Of a stretch of DNA of 64,000 nucleotides, positions 35,044 to 43,918 are shown in pieces. The notes beneath the pieces are model-generated. The model did no database searches. It was not told the origin of the DNA and saw only the letters and a list, made by a program, of their open reading frames with translations. Every line of letters begins with the position of its first letter. Positions within the stretch are counted from its first letter, which is position 1. Where the stretch lies: assembly GCA_028141885.1 (NCBI GenBank), contig JAOIQU010000002.1, positions 1-64,000 of the forward strand, written 5' to 3'. A program made the position numbers and the translations under genes. Source of the stretch: Flavobacteriales bacterium. GTDB lineage: Bacteria; Bacteroidota; Bacteroidia; Flavobacteriales; UA16.

Positions 35044-36042
35044 AACCAAGCCTTCTCGGAGGCAATCGTGCAGATGCACCATGCCCATGTAGGCGCCGTC
35101 CTTCATGACGATCACCTGGCTGATTTGTTGTTCTTGCATCCAGTGCGCAGCCTTGGCGGCTAAGGTGTCCGCATCTAGGGTTTTGGGGGACAACGACGCG
35201 ATGCTGCCAGCGGTGGCCAAATCGAGTTGGCCTCCGACCATAGCCCTTCGCAGGTCTCCGTCGGTGACTATGCCGGCCACGTCATCTTCGCTTCCTTCAG
35301 CCCAAACCGCGGTGGCCCCGTAACGTGCTTCCGATATGGCCTTCAACACGTCTGGGAGAGACGCGTTCCAGTGCACAGCCGGTCGACGGTCGCGGTCGAC
35401 CAGTTGCCCCAAGGTCCAAGTCAGCTTTTTTCCCAGCGCTCCGGCAGGGTGGTTTCTGGCAAAGTCGTCCGGTTGAAATCCCGTCCGATTCATCAGGGCC
35501 ATCGCAAGGGCATCGCCCATGGCAAGTTGCAAGGATGTACTCGTGGTTGGGGCCAAATCAAATGGACACGCCTCCTCGGACACGCCGACATCCAGCAGAA
35601 CGTCGGCGGCTTGCCCCAACGGAGAAGAAGCCTTCGCCGTCAGGGCCACAAGGGCGCAATTCCGTTGCTTCAGGATAGGAAGCAAAGCGACCACTTCATC
35701 GCTGCTGCCACTTTTGGACAAACAAAGCACTGCGTCGCGCTCATTCACCGCCCCCACATCGCCATGCATGGCTTCGCCAGCGTGCATGAACATGGCACTC
35801 GTTCCTGTTGAATTGAAGGTGGCTGCAATTTTGGCTGCGATGTTGGCACTCTTGCCTACACCTGTGACAATCACTTTGCCCTCCGTTTGGAGCAACGCCT
35901 CAACGGCGCGCGCAAAGTTGTCGTCCATCGTGGAGGCAGCCTGGCCGAGTGCATTTGCCGCCAATTCGAGTGCACGTCGCCCAACGGAAAGGTCCGTTGG
36001 CGAATCCGTGCTGGAATTTGAGGGTTTCAAAGGGTTGGCCAC
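35041..36042 (-). CDS. kdsD: KpsF/GutQ-family arabinose-5-phosphate isomerase
   Basis: Interconverts ribulose-5-phosphate and arabinose-5-phosphate, the first step to Kdo for lipopolysaccharide. 333 residues. The N-terminal SIS domain shows VIVTGVGKSANIAAKIAATF (about 56-75), FMHAGEAMHGDVGAV and LCLSKSGSSDEVVALLP. Two CBS domains follow (ISEARYGATAVWAEGSEDDV, IVTDGDLRRAM; then MQEQQISQVIVMKDGAYMGM, VHLHDCL). This architecture is that of KdsD. Start is GTG at 36042, the first start after an in-frame stop. TAGCTTTG lies 29 nt upstream. Confidence 0.9.
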   Translation of the reverse strand: MANPLKPSNSSTDSPTDLSVGRRALELAANALGQAASTMDDNFARAVEALLQTEGKVIVTGVGKSANIAAKIAATFNSTGTSAMFMHAGEAMHGDVGAVNERDAVLCLSKSGSSDEVVALLPILKQRNCALVALTAKASSPLGQAADVLLDVGVSEEACPFDLAPTTSTSLQLAMGDALAMALMNRTGFQPDDFARNHPAGALGKKLTWTLGQLVDRDRRPAVHWNASLPDVLKAISEARYGATAVWAEGSEDDVAGIVTDGDLRRAMVGGQLDLATAGSIASLSPKTLDADTLAAKAAHWMQEQQISQVIVMKDGAYMGMVHLHDCLREGLV

Positions 36043-36071
36043 GTGGTCGTTTTACGTATATTTATTCATAG

Positions 36072-36079
36072 CAAAGCTA
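36072..36079 (-). promoter_or_regulatory. -7 box TAGCTTTG upstream of kdsD
   Basis: Perfect TAnnTTTG on the minus strand in the 58-nt gap between kdsD and recQ, 29 nt before the GTG. Confidence 0.45.
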
Positions 36080-36100
36080 ACGCCTGTAGTAACCCCCGAG

Positions 36101-38299
36101 ATGAGCCTGGTAGAGATTGCGCCGCAGGAGGCGCTGAAAACATATTTTGGATTCGACGAATTCAAGGGTGAGCAGGAGAAAGCCATCCAAAGTGTGCTGG
36201 ATGGACGGGACACGTTTGTCATCATGCCTACGGGTGGTGGCAAGTCGATGTGTTACCAGTTGCCGGCGCTCATGATGGACGGCGTTGCGCTTGTCATCAG
36301 TCCGCTCATCGCACTCATGAAAAACCAAGTGGACGCCATTCGTGGACACCACGAGGACAAGCGAGTGGCCCATTTTTTGAATTCATCACTGGCCCGTGCC
36401 GAAGCGGAGCGCGTGAAAATGGACGTGGCTGAAGGTTGGACCAAGTTGCTCTATGTGGCGCCTGAGAGCCTGACCAAAGCAGAAAACATCGAATTCTTGA
36501 AGTCGGTGAGAATCAGTTTTGTGGCGGTGGATGAAGCCCATTGCATCTCGGAATGGGGCCACGACTTCCGACCGGAATACCGACGAATCAAGCCGATCAT
36601 CAAAGGCATCGCCGACGTGCCCATCATGGCGCTGACGGCGACCGCCACTCCCAAGGTCCAACAAGACATCCAGAAAAACCTGAACATGGTGGATGCGGTT
36701 GTGCTGAAAGCGTCGTTCAACCGCGACAATTTGTTCTATGAGGTCCGACCCAAAAAGGATGCCCTCAAACAAATTGTCCGGCATTGCCTTCAGAATGCGG
36801 GCAAGAGTGGCATCGTCTATTGCCTGAGCCGCAAGAAGGTAGAGCAAATTGCTGAGACGCTCAGCGTCAATGGCATCAAAGCCTTGCCTTACCACGCGGG
36901 GATGGACAGTGGACAACGGAGCCGCATCCAAGACCAGTTCCTGATGCAGGACGTGGATGTGATTGTCGCGACCATTGCGTTTGGCATGGGCATTGACAAG
37001 CCCGACGTGCGCTATGTCATCCACTACGACATGCCCAAGTCCTTGGAAAGCTATTACCAAGAGACGGGGCGGGCGGGCCGTGACGGTGGGGAAGGCCGTT
37101 GCATTGCTTTTTACAGCCACAAGGACATCGACAAACTCGAAAAGTTCCTCCAAGGCAAGCCGATTGCCGAGCAAGAGGTAGGGATGCAGTTGTTGCAGGA
37201 AGTGATGGCGTACGCTGAGACAGCCACCAACCGCAGGAAATTCCTGTTGCATTACTTCGGAGAGGAGTTTGACGAGGTGAACGGGCCCGGCGCGATGAAC
37301 TGTGACAACAGTCAAAATCCCCCCACGCTCGTCGATCGTCAGGAAGATGTGCACCTGCTGCTCAGCGCGGTGATGGAGCACAAGAGCAAGCATCGGATGG
37401 GTTTTTACACCTCCATGCTGACCGCAACGAAAAACCGCCAAATGGAGGATTACGGTGCGGTGGACAGTGTGTTCTGGGGCCGCGGAAAGGGGGAGAGTGT
37501 GGAGTTTTGGCAAGGCATTGTGCGCCAAACCGTGGTGCTCGACTACCTCGCCAAGGAAGTGGAGAAATATGGGGTATTGCACCTCACAGAGAAGGGCCAA
37601 TCGTTCATTTCAGAACCACACCCGGTCATGCTGGCCAACCAACGGGACTTCAGCGACGTGGACACGGGCGATTCGCTGGCGCAGACGCGCGGTGACAGTG
37701 GGGGTGCGCTGGATCCCAAACTGAGGGGCATGCTGACCGACCTGCGCAAAGCCGTCAGTGAATCCAAAGGATTGCCTCCGTACGTCATCTTCCAGGATGT
37801 CAGTCTGGACGAGATGGCCACCCACTACCCCGTCAATCCCGACGAGTTGCTTCGCATCACTGGCGTTGGGTCGGGAAAGGCAGCTAAATTTGGCCAGCCT
37901 TTCACGGAGCTCATTGCCCAATACGTCAAAGACGAAGGCATTGAGCGCGATGAGGCGTTGCTCGTTCGCAGCAGTGGGTCCAAGTCGAGCAACAAGGTCA
38001 CGATCATTCAATTGATGGATCGGAAGATGGGCTTGGACGACATCGCGGCGGGCATTCATGGGGAACGTTCCCAAGTCCTCGATGAAATTGAAGCGATCGT
38101 CAGCGCTGGAACCAAGGTCAGCTTGGATCACATCCTCGATGAAAGCCTCGATGAAGAGTGCTTGGAAGAGTTGTTCGAATTTTTCACGGAGTCAGAAGAC
38201 GAAGGTCTTGGGGCCGCCATGGATGAGTTCGACGACGTGTACTCAGAGGAAGAGCTGCGATTGGCTCGAATCAAGTTCCTGTGCGAAGTCGCGCACTGA
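36101..38299 (+). CDS. recQ: ATP-dependent DNA helicase RecQ
   Basis: 3'-5' superfamily-2 helicase for recombination and repair. 732 residues from the ATG at 36101. Motif 0 is TYFGFDEFKGEQEKAIQSVL, Walker A MPTGGGKSMCYQLPAL, DExH box AVDEAHCISEWGHDFRPEYR, motif III MALTATATPKVQQDI, and motif VI SYYQETGRAGRDGGEGRCIA. An RQC winged helix follows, then an HRDC-like segment (PPYVIFQDVSLDEMATHYPV) at about 555-620. In the expected four-cysteine zinc site (about 385-410) only one Cys is present (AMNCDNSQNPP). The C-terminal 100 residues are acidic. The frame runs far upstream but antisense to kdsD, so that extension is not real. Confidence 0.94.
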   Translation: MSLVEIAPQEALKTYFGFDEFKGEQEKAIQSVLDGRDTFVIMPTGGGKSMCYQLPALMMDGVALVISPLIALMKNQVDAIRGHHEDKRVAHFLNSSLARAEAERVKMDVAEGWTKLLYVAPESLTKAENIEFLKSVRISFVAVDEAHCISEWGHDFRPEYRRIKPIIKGIADVPIMALTATATPKVQQDIQKNLNMVDAVVLKASFNRDNLFYEVRPKKDALKQIVRHCLQNAGKSGIVYCLSRKKVEQIAETLSVNGIKALPYHAGMDSGQRSRIQDQFLMQDVDVIVATIAFGMGIDKPDVRYVIHYDMPKSLESYYQETGRAGRDGGEGRCIAFYSHKDIDKLEKFLQGKPIAEQEVGMQLLQEVMAYAETATNRRKFLLHYFGEEFDEVNGPGAMNCDNSQNPPTLVDRQEDVHLLLSAVMEHKSKHRMGFYTSMLTATKNRQMEDYGAVDSVFWGRGKGESVEFWQGIVRQTVVLDYLAKEVEKYGVLHLTEKGQSFISEPHPVMLANQRDFSDVDTGDSLAQTRGDSGGALDPKLRGMLTDLRKAVSESKGLPPYVIFQDVSLDEMATHYPVNPDELLRITGVGSGKAAKFGQPFTELIAQYVKDEGIERDEALLVRSSGSKSSNKVTIIQLMDRKMGLDDIAAGIHGERSQVLDEIEAIVSAGTKVSLDHILDESLDEECLEELFEFFTESEDEGLGAAMDEFDDVYSEEELRLARIKFLCEVAH

Positions 38300-38311
38300 T
38301 CAGCTCAGGCA

Positions 38312-39511
38312 TCAGCGATTGACCGTGGCCGCAGCATAGGCCATCAAACCAGCCCCAGTTTTCAAGGCAGATTCATCCACGTCAAAGCGAGGGGTATGCA
38401 ATCTATGCGTGCCCAAATCATCTCCTTCAACAGGTGAAGCTGTTCCAAGGCGGTAAAAGCAGCCGGGGATTTCGTTGGCGAAGTAACTGAAGTCTTCGCC
38501 AGTCATGCGGATGTCCAAATCGTGCACCCGGTCGGCGCCGAGGTAAGCGATGGCCGATTCTTTGAATGCGCTTGTCAGCGCCACCTCGTTGTGGAGATGC
38601 GGATAACCGTGACGGATTTCCAGTTCCGCGCGACATCCGTGGGCCTTTGCGGTGCTGTGAATGATTTCCTCGATCATGACGTGTGCCCTTTTCCGCCACT
38701 CCTCGTTCATCGAACGAAAGGTGCCTTGAATCGACACGTCATTGGGCAACACGTTGGTCGCACCGAGCGCTTCCACACGACCAAATGAGAGGACAGACGG
38801 TGTTCCCGGAGGGCACCCTCGTGAGACGGTTTGTTGCGCAGCAACAATGATGGCCGACGCGGCCAGCACAGCGTCGTTGCACAAGTGGGGAAGGGCGGCA
38901 TGCCCACCGCATCCATGAACGGTCAAATGAATTTCGTCCGCCGCAGCCATGTAGTCTCCTCCGCGCACCCCGACATGCCCCGCAGGCAACTGGGGGTACA
39001 CGTGTTGGCCCAGGATGTGCGCAGGAGCGGGGTTGGCCAACACCCCGGCAGCCACCATGCCTTTGGCCCCGCCAGGAAGGCGCTCTTCGCCCGGTTGAAA
39101 AATGCACCGGACAGTGCCTTGCCAATGTTCGCGTGTGGCGTTGAGCAACTGGACGGCCCCCAAGAGTGAGGTGGTGTGCACGTCGTGGCCGCAGGCGTGC
39201 ATGACGCCCGGCTTGGTTGAGGCGTAGGGCACATCGTTGGCTTCCTGGATGGGCAAGGCGTCCATGTCGGCCCGGAGCGCGACGAGGCGTGCATCTGGGT
39301 TTTGTCCTTGGACCGTGGCCACAATCCCCGTGTCCGTGACATGCGTTTCGTGGTCCACGCCCCAGGCCGAAAGTTGGGCGGACACAAAGGCCATGGTTTC
39401 GTGCTCCTCAAACGAAAGTTCCGGATTGGCGTGAAGGTGGCGACGCAAGGCGACCCACTCGTTGTGATGCGTGGTCGCGAGGGTTTGGAATTGTTGCGCA
39501 AGGGCAGTCAT
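38312..39511 (-). CDS. M20-family amidohydrolase (N-acyl-amino-acid hydrolase type)
   Basis: 399 residues. Metal-dependent peptidase-like amidohydrolase: VALRADMDALPIQEANDVPY with the first Asp, GVMHACGHDVHTTSLLGAVQ with the CGHD metal motif, QPGEERLPGGAKGMVAAGVL with the catalytic Glu pair, and a lid domain with VHGCGGHAALPHLCNDAV. Closest to the hippurate/N-acetyl-amino-acid hydrolase (HipO/AmhX) group; physiological substrate unknown. No signal peptide, so cytosolic. The start at 39511 overlaps the stop of the mini-TauE gene by 4 nt (ATGA), so transporter and hydrolase are coupled. It converges with recQ (12-nt gap). Confidence 0.88.
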   Translation of the reverse strand: MTALAQQFQTLATTHHNEWVALRRHLHANPELSFEEHETMAFVSAQLSAWGVDHETHVTDTGIVATVQGQNPDARLVALRADMDALPIQEANDVPYASTKPGVMHACGHDVHTTSLLGAVQLLNATREHWQGTVRCIFQPGEERLPGGAKGMVAAGVLANPAPAHILGQHVYPQLPAGHVGVRGGDYMAAADEIHLTVHGCGGHAALPHLCNDAVLAASAIIVAAQQTVSRGCPPGTPSVLSFGRVEALGATNVLPNDVSIQGTFRSMNEEWRKRAHVMIEEIIHSTAKAHGCRAELEIRHGYPHLHNEVALTSAFKESAIAYLGADRVHDLDIRMTGEDFSYFANEIPGCFYRLGTASPVEGDDLGTHRLHTPRFDVDESALKTGAGLMAYAAATVNR

Positions 39512-39912
39512 GGCCAAAGGGTGGGTTTGAGTTGAGACCAGGCCGTCCAGAGCATTCTGCAAGAGGCGTAAAGCATGACGAGGCCAAACACGAGTTTGAC
39601 CCACGATTCGGACAGCTTCAAGCTCCATTTGGACCCTGTCCATGCCCCGATGACAAACGTGACGCACAACACGGCGGCGTACGCCCAATGCACTTCGCCG
39701 GCACGGTGGTATTGGAGCACGGCCAAAATGCCGACAGGGGGCAACATCATGGCAAGGCTGGTGCCTTGGGCGGCGTGCTGGCCGAGACCCAAGAACACGA
39801 CCATGGCGGGAACGAGCACAAGGCCACCGCCCACGCCCACGAAGCCGGAGGCCACGCCTGCGAACAAACCAATGGCGAGAAGCATCAACAGAGTCAGGGG
39901 ATCAAAGGGCAT
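39508..39912 (-). CDS. Half-length TauE/SafE-family membrane protein
   Basis: 134 residues with about four helices. It carries the TauE Gly-rich first-repeat motif GLFAGVASGFVGVGGGLVLV (about residues 16-35) followed by PAMVVFLGLGQHAAQGTSLA and TFVIGAWTGSKWSLKLSESW. Usual TauE/SafE proteins have two such repeats in ~250 residues, so this one must dimerise to make a full transporter; half-size members are known in the family. The ligand is likely an organic or sulfur-containing anion, which I cannot specify. Co-translated with the M20 hydrolase. Confidence 0.75.
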   Translation of the reverse strand: MPFDPLTLLMLLAIGLFAGVASGFVGVGGGLVLVPAMVVFLGLGQHAAQGTSLAMMLPPVGILAVLQYHRAGEVHWAYAAVLCVTFVIGAWTGSKWSLKLSESWVKLVFGLVMLYASCRMLWTAWSQLKPTLWP

Positions 39913-39923
39913 GACGGGGAGAT

Positions 39924-42900
39924 TCAGAAATCAAAATTCAAGGACAAGGTAAAACGACGAGGCAAGGTGATGCCGTCGTCGACCCCGTAGGCCCAATCGG
40001 CAGCCAGCCAGTAGCCCAGGAATCGGGACCGAAGGCCAAACCCGAGATCGTACAAAACCGGTTCGCGGTTGTTGCTGACGGTGACGGTGATGGGGTTCGA
40101 TTCGACCGTGACAAAATTGAACGTGTTGTCGTCCGTGTAGGGGTGAAGTCCAGTCCATGCGGCACCGACATCTGCGAAGGCCACCGCCTGGAGATGCTTG
40201 AGGAAGTCGGTTTTTCCCGCGCTGTTGAAGAAGATGGGAAGCCTGACCTCAGCGTTGGCGACCGTCATGTTGGCGCCGTTGCGCACGTTGTTTTGGAACC
40301 CCCGAAGTGGCGTGATGCGCGCCTGATAGGTGTAAGGAATGTCAGGGTCAACGGCCGTGTTGGCATTGCCAGCCAGGGAAAAGCTGTTGTCGGTTCCGCC
40401 AAGCATGTGGAGCAGCTTCTTTTGGCCGATGGACCAATCTCCGGCCATGCGCAACGCGAGGATGCTCGGCCCGACAAGGGGGATGTAGCGACGGGCATCG
40501 AATCCGATGGTGCCGAAGGACCAGCCTGCATTGGGCGTGGCCAAGCCTTGGGCGCCGTTCTCCACGGTGGCCGTGCCTACGCCATCAATGAAGTACTCCG
40601 CCCAAACGCGTGCCCGAAATCCGTGGTGGATGTTCAGCCGCGGACTGCGCGTGTCGTCGTGAACCCAAGCGACTTGAAGCCCGAGTTGTTCGCCAGTGCT
40701 GTTGTCCGCGGTCAGGGAAAACAGGTCTGTGCCTTGAATCACATCTCGGTTGAAACGGGCGGCAAGCCCCCAACGCAAGCTTCGAACCTCGTCAAACGCC
40801 CATCTCCACTCTCGTCTCAGCAAGTGGGTTGCCGTTTCTACAAGACGCCCGGTTGTCGGATCGATGCGCGCGCTCGATTGCCTCTGGAAGGAAAGCTCCT
40901 TGTCCACCTGACCTTCAAGGTTCAAGTAGGCCAACCCAAAAAACGTGTTCGACAAATTCACGGGAATGGTGTACCCTCCAATCAGGTGTTTGTCGTCCAT
41001 CACGTCACTCAATCGAATTTCAGTGGCGTTCCCCAGTCCGGGCTGGGCATTCACCTGGCCGTTGTACGGTTGGTAGAATGAGGTGTTGAAGGTGTTGTTG
41101 AGCTGGGTTTGGACTTTGTCAAGGGCGTAGTTGAGGCGGTAATTCCTTGGCACAAGCCTGGCCCACGATTTGGGGGCGGTGGATTCTTCGTCGGCAGCGG
41201 TGTCCTGTGGGGCAGCGGGTTGCTTTTCCGTTTCAAAGACGTAGTTCCGAAAGTCGATTTGGTCCGGTGACCAGTCGTAAGACCAGTCGGGAAGCGTCGA
41301 AGGAAATGCCGCTGCCGTTGGTGCAGTGAATCCTTGCTGCCACGAAGGGGTGTGGAGCAACTGAAGGTTGGGAAGGGGCAGGGACAGGAGGTTGGTTTGG
41401 CCTGCCCTTTGCACGGAGACGAGCACGTTGTTTTCCTTCACGGTCAACTCGGTGCAAGGCACAGGCAGCACAAGGGCTTCGCGGAGCTGTGAAAAGGTGC
41501 GGTAACGCACGACGGTGTCGACAGCCACAATGGTGCTGTCCCTCCAGCCTAATCCCAATCTCGAGCCGCGTTGTTCGCTGTTGACTAGGTAGGTGAATTC
41601 GCCTTTGTCCCTAGGTTGAGGGCGCCGCTCGTCCACTTCAGGTGTGTGGGTCCAACGCTCGAGTTTGATGGGGTCGTCGTCGAGGTTGGCCACGTAAAGG
41701 TCCAGGTTCGCCGGGAAAGGGTGGTCCAACTGATCGTTTCGTAGGGTGTCGTCGGGTCGGTTGGAGGCGAAGATGAATGTATTTTCATCGGGCCAAAACG
41801 CCGGCATCAAATCGTCAAAGCGATCGCGCCAGAGCGGTTTCTGGTTGTTCGCCACGATGTCGTACAGGTGCAGGTCAGATTGTCCATCCTCCAGGGCCGA
41901 CATCAGGATGTGCGCGCCGTCTGGAGCGTACACCATGTCGAGCACTTGGTCGATTTTGAACAATTCCTTCAATTGCATTTCGCCTGTGAGCATGTTGACG
42001 AATCCCAACCTCGGTGCGCCTTTGAGCTCCGTGGTGAAGGCCAGTGTTTTGCCCTCGGGATGCCACGCCAAACGCGGCGGATCGTCGTCTTCCAGCCGTG
42101 CCAAACGGTGACCGAGAACGGCATGCCAAGTAAGTTTCCCTGAGGCCACCTCCACCGTACCCACCCGCAACTGTCCGCGTTCGTTCGTGGTGAAGGCCCA
42201 TTGGGTGCCGTCAGGCGAAGGCAAAAACTGGGTGTATTGGTACCGCCTTTTGAGGCGAAGTGGAATCTCTGCGCCTGCCGTTCTGCGCGCTTGTCGCAGG
42301 GCTTTCTTCGATTCGAATGCCGGCAAATGGAGGTCGTGTCCAGTGGGTGCGCGTCGCAAATGGTGGTCCCGAACCTCCAAAGCCAGGTCCGCCAAGTAAG
42401 ACCCCGTGGCCAACCGAAAACCGTTTTCTGGACTTCGGGTGATCCGGGTCATGTACAGGACATTGGCGATTGTGGGCAGGCCGTAGATGTCCGCCACATA
42501 AGCCCAAACCGCTTGGCCCAACACCGCCGCATCGCTTCCGGTTGCTTGATCCAAACGTTCGAACGCACCGGTTTGGGCGGCGTCCAAGATTCGCGCAGTG
42601 CTCTCGGCGTCCAGCCCCCGACCGGCATACCGCGCAGCGCCTTCCGACATCCATGCGGGGACCTGAACGAGGTTTCCGTTTCTCAAGGCCTCCGTCCACT
42701 GGCTCTCGTACATCGTTTGGTTGAAGAGGATGCGCGCCAACCCTTCTCGCACGTCGCGCTCCATCGCCAACCGGTCGCCCCGACCGTACAGAAACATCTT
42801 GCTTCCGACGAGCTTGGCCGTGCCGCCGATGTTGGTCTCCTGGTCTTGGGAGGTCATCACGCCGACGTTGCTTTGGCGGAATTCTGCTTCCGATTTGAAG

Positions 42901-43226
42901 ACCAGAACTTGAATGGGCCCCGCAAGGCTCCGGCCAAACATCGGAGCCAGGGTTTTTGCCTCTTCGCTCAGGATGCGCGTGACCTGGCCTGCGATTTGGT
43001 CTCCCTCGCGATAGTGGTAGACCTCAAAGATGCCTTCCTCGAAATAATTCCATTCAAATCCGCGATGCTGAACGCGGTTCTTGCCAAACTCCACATTGAG
43101 CCCATCGGTGAATTGCCCCCACATCTCTTGGCTTCCAAGCGCCAGATAAAAGGCCCACAGAAGGCCAAGCTTGGCCCGGCGCATCGGGGTCTCAAAGTCA
43201 TGGAGCATGTGGGAAAAACGGGACAT
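39924..43226 (-). CDS. Peptidase-MA-like / beta-propeller / outer-membrane-barrel fusion
   Basis: 1100 residues. Residues ~20-40 are a signal peptide (KLGLLWAFYLALGSQEMWGQ). About 45-300 resembles a gluzincin 'peptidase MA-like' domain, but the metal site is altered: PAWMSEGAARYAG has no HExxH upstream (the helix reads MERDVREGLARILF). Residues ~320-640 contain WD40/PD40 blades (YTQFLPSPDGTQWAFTTNER, DDLMPAFWPDENTFIFASNR). The C-terminal ~330 residues form a 16-strand-like outer-membrane barrel ending RRFTLSLNFDF. Homologous Bacteroidota proteins are often named 'TolB-like'. A TAATTTCG box lies 6 nt before the ATG at 43226. Confidence 0.72.
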   Translation of the reverse strand: MSRFSHMLHDFETPMRRAKLGLLWAFYLALGSQEMWGQFTDGLNVEFGKNRVQHRGFEWNYFEEGIFEVYHYREGDQIAGQVTRILSEEAKTLAPMFGRSLAGPIQVLVFKSEAEFRQSNVGVMTSQDQETNIGGTAKLVGSKMFLYGRGDRLAMERDVREGLARILFNQTMYESQWTEALRNGNLVQVPAWMSEGAARYAGRGLDAESTARILDAAQTGAFERLDQATGSDAAVLGQAVWAYVADIYGLPTIANVLYMTRITRSPENGFRLATGSYLADLALEVRDHHLRRAPTGHDLHLPAFESKKALRQARRTAGAEIPLRLKRRYQYTQFLPSPDGTQWAFTTNERGQLRVGTVEVASGKLTWHAVLGHRLARLEDDDPPRLAWHPEGKTLAFTTELKGAPRLGFVNMLTGEMQLKELFKIDQVLDMVYAPDGAHILMSALEDGQSDLHLYDIVANNQKPLWRDRFDDLMPAFWPDENTFIFASNRPDDTLRNDQLDHPFPANLDLYVANLDDDPIKLERWTHTPEVDERRPQPRDKGEFTYLVNSEQRGSRLGLGWRDSTIVAVDTVVRYRTFSQLREALVLPVPCTELTVKENNVLVSVQRAGQTNLLSLPLPNLQLLHTPSWQQGFTAPTAAAFPSTLPDWSYDWSPDQIDFRNYVFETEKQPAAPQDTAADEESTAPKSWARLVPRNYRLNYALDKVQTQLNNTFNTSFYQPYNGQVNAQPGLGNATEIRLSDVMDDKHLIGGYTIPVNLSNTFFGLAYLNLEGQVDKELSFQRQSSARIDPTTGRLVETATHLLRREWRWAFDEVRSLRWGLAARFNRDVIQGTDLFSLTADNSTGEQLGLQVAWVHDDTRSPRLNIHHGFRARVWAEYFIDGVGTATVENGAQGLATPNAGWSFGTIGFDARRYIPLVGPSILALRMAGDWSIGQKKLLHMLGGTDNSFSLAGNANTAVDPDIPYTYQARITPLRGFQNNVRNGANMTVANAEVRLPIFFNSAGKTDFLKHLQAVAFADVGAAWTGLHPYTDDNTFNFVTVESNPITVTVSNNREPVLYDLGFGLRSRFLGYWLAADWAYGVDDGITLPRRFTLSLNFDF

Positions 43227-43232
43227 TCTTCC

Positions 43233-43240
43233 CGAAATTA
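43233..43240 (-). promoter_or_regulatory. -7 box TAATTTCG, 6 nt from the large fusion gene
   Basis: Minus strand TAATTTCG-GGAAGA-ATG(43226), inside the 20-nt divergent gap with the MBL hydrolase. Confidence 0.45.
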
Positions 43241-43246
43241 CGCCGC

Positions 43247-43918
43247 ATGGTGCATTCCCTCACATGCAATGTCTTTGGAGAGCAGACTTATCTCGTCGAT
43301 CACGGAAATGGGGAGGCCACGGTTGTCGATCCGGGCATGTCTTCCCCTCAGGAGCGCGAGGCGTTTCAGGCGTTGTGCAAGCAACTCGACGTTCATCCCG
43401 TCCAGGTGTTGTTGACCCATGGACACTTGGACCATGTCATGGGGTGCCAATGGATGAAGGACACCTATGGCTTGTTGCCACGGATGCACCCCTTGGACGA
43501 TGAAACCTATCGCCGAGGGCCCATTGCCGCCCAGATGTACGGGGTGTCCATGGATCCTTTGCCCGATCCTGTGTTGGACCTCGTTCCAGGCGAGGCGATT
43601 GCATGTGGCGGCCTAGTGCTGGACGTTCGCTTCGTGCCCGGTCACGCGCCGGGCCACGTTGCGTTTGTCAACCACGATGACGGTTGGGTGCTCGGTGGAG
43701 ATGTCCTCTTTCAGGGAAGCATTGGCCGAACAGATCTGCCAGGCAGCATGCCACGTGACCTTCGCGAGAGCATCGAGCGAGAGATGTACACCCTGCCAGA
43801 TGACATGGTTGTTTGGCCAGGTCACGGGGGACCGACCACCATTGGCGCCGAAAAAGGCAGCAACCCGTTTGTCAATGCTTCAGGAACCGGCCTTCTCCAG
43901 CGTGAAGCTGAAGGTTGA
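43247..43918 (+). CDS. MBL-fold hydrolase (glyoxalase-II-like)
   Basis: 223 residues of the metallo-beta-lactamase fold: ATVVDPGMSS, the metal motif LLTHGHLDHVMG (HxHxDH) at about residue 60, FVPGHAPGHVAFVNHDDGWV with the next His, LGGDVLFQGSIGRTDLPGSM with the bridging Asp, and VVWPGHGGPTTIGAEKGSNP with the last His. This is the compact hydroxyacylglutathione-hydrolase-like type common in Bacteroidota; substrate is probably a thioester but not defined. No signal peptide. It starts 20 nt from the divergent fusion gene and its end overlaps the histidine-kinase gene by 39 nt. Confidence 0.9.
   Translation: MVHSLTCNVFGEQTYLVDHGNGEATVVDPGMSSPQEREAFQALCKQLDVHPVQVLLTHGHLDHVMGCQWMKDTYGLLPRMHPLDDETYRRGPIAAQMYGVSMDPLPDPVLDLVPGEAIACGGLVLDVRFVPGHAPGHVAFVNHDDGWVLGGDVLFQGSIGRTDLPGSMPRDLRESIEREMYTLPDDMVVWPGHGGPTTIGAEKGSNPFVNASGTGLLQREAEG

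Noticed and set aside
35519..36100. Possible 190-residue N-terminal extension of RecQ
   Set aside because: The extension is antisense to kdsD, has no similarity to helicases, and RecQ similarity starts exactly after the ATG at 36101.
42201..43415. 404-codon open frame on the plus strand
   Set aside because: Antisense to the N-terminal part of the 1100-residue fusion protein and crossing into the MBL gene in another frame; composition is that of a shadow.
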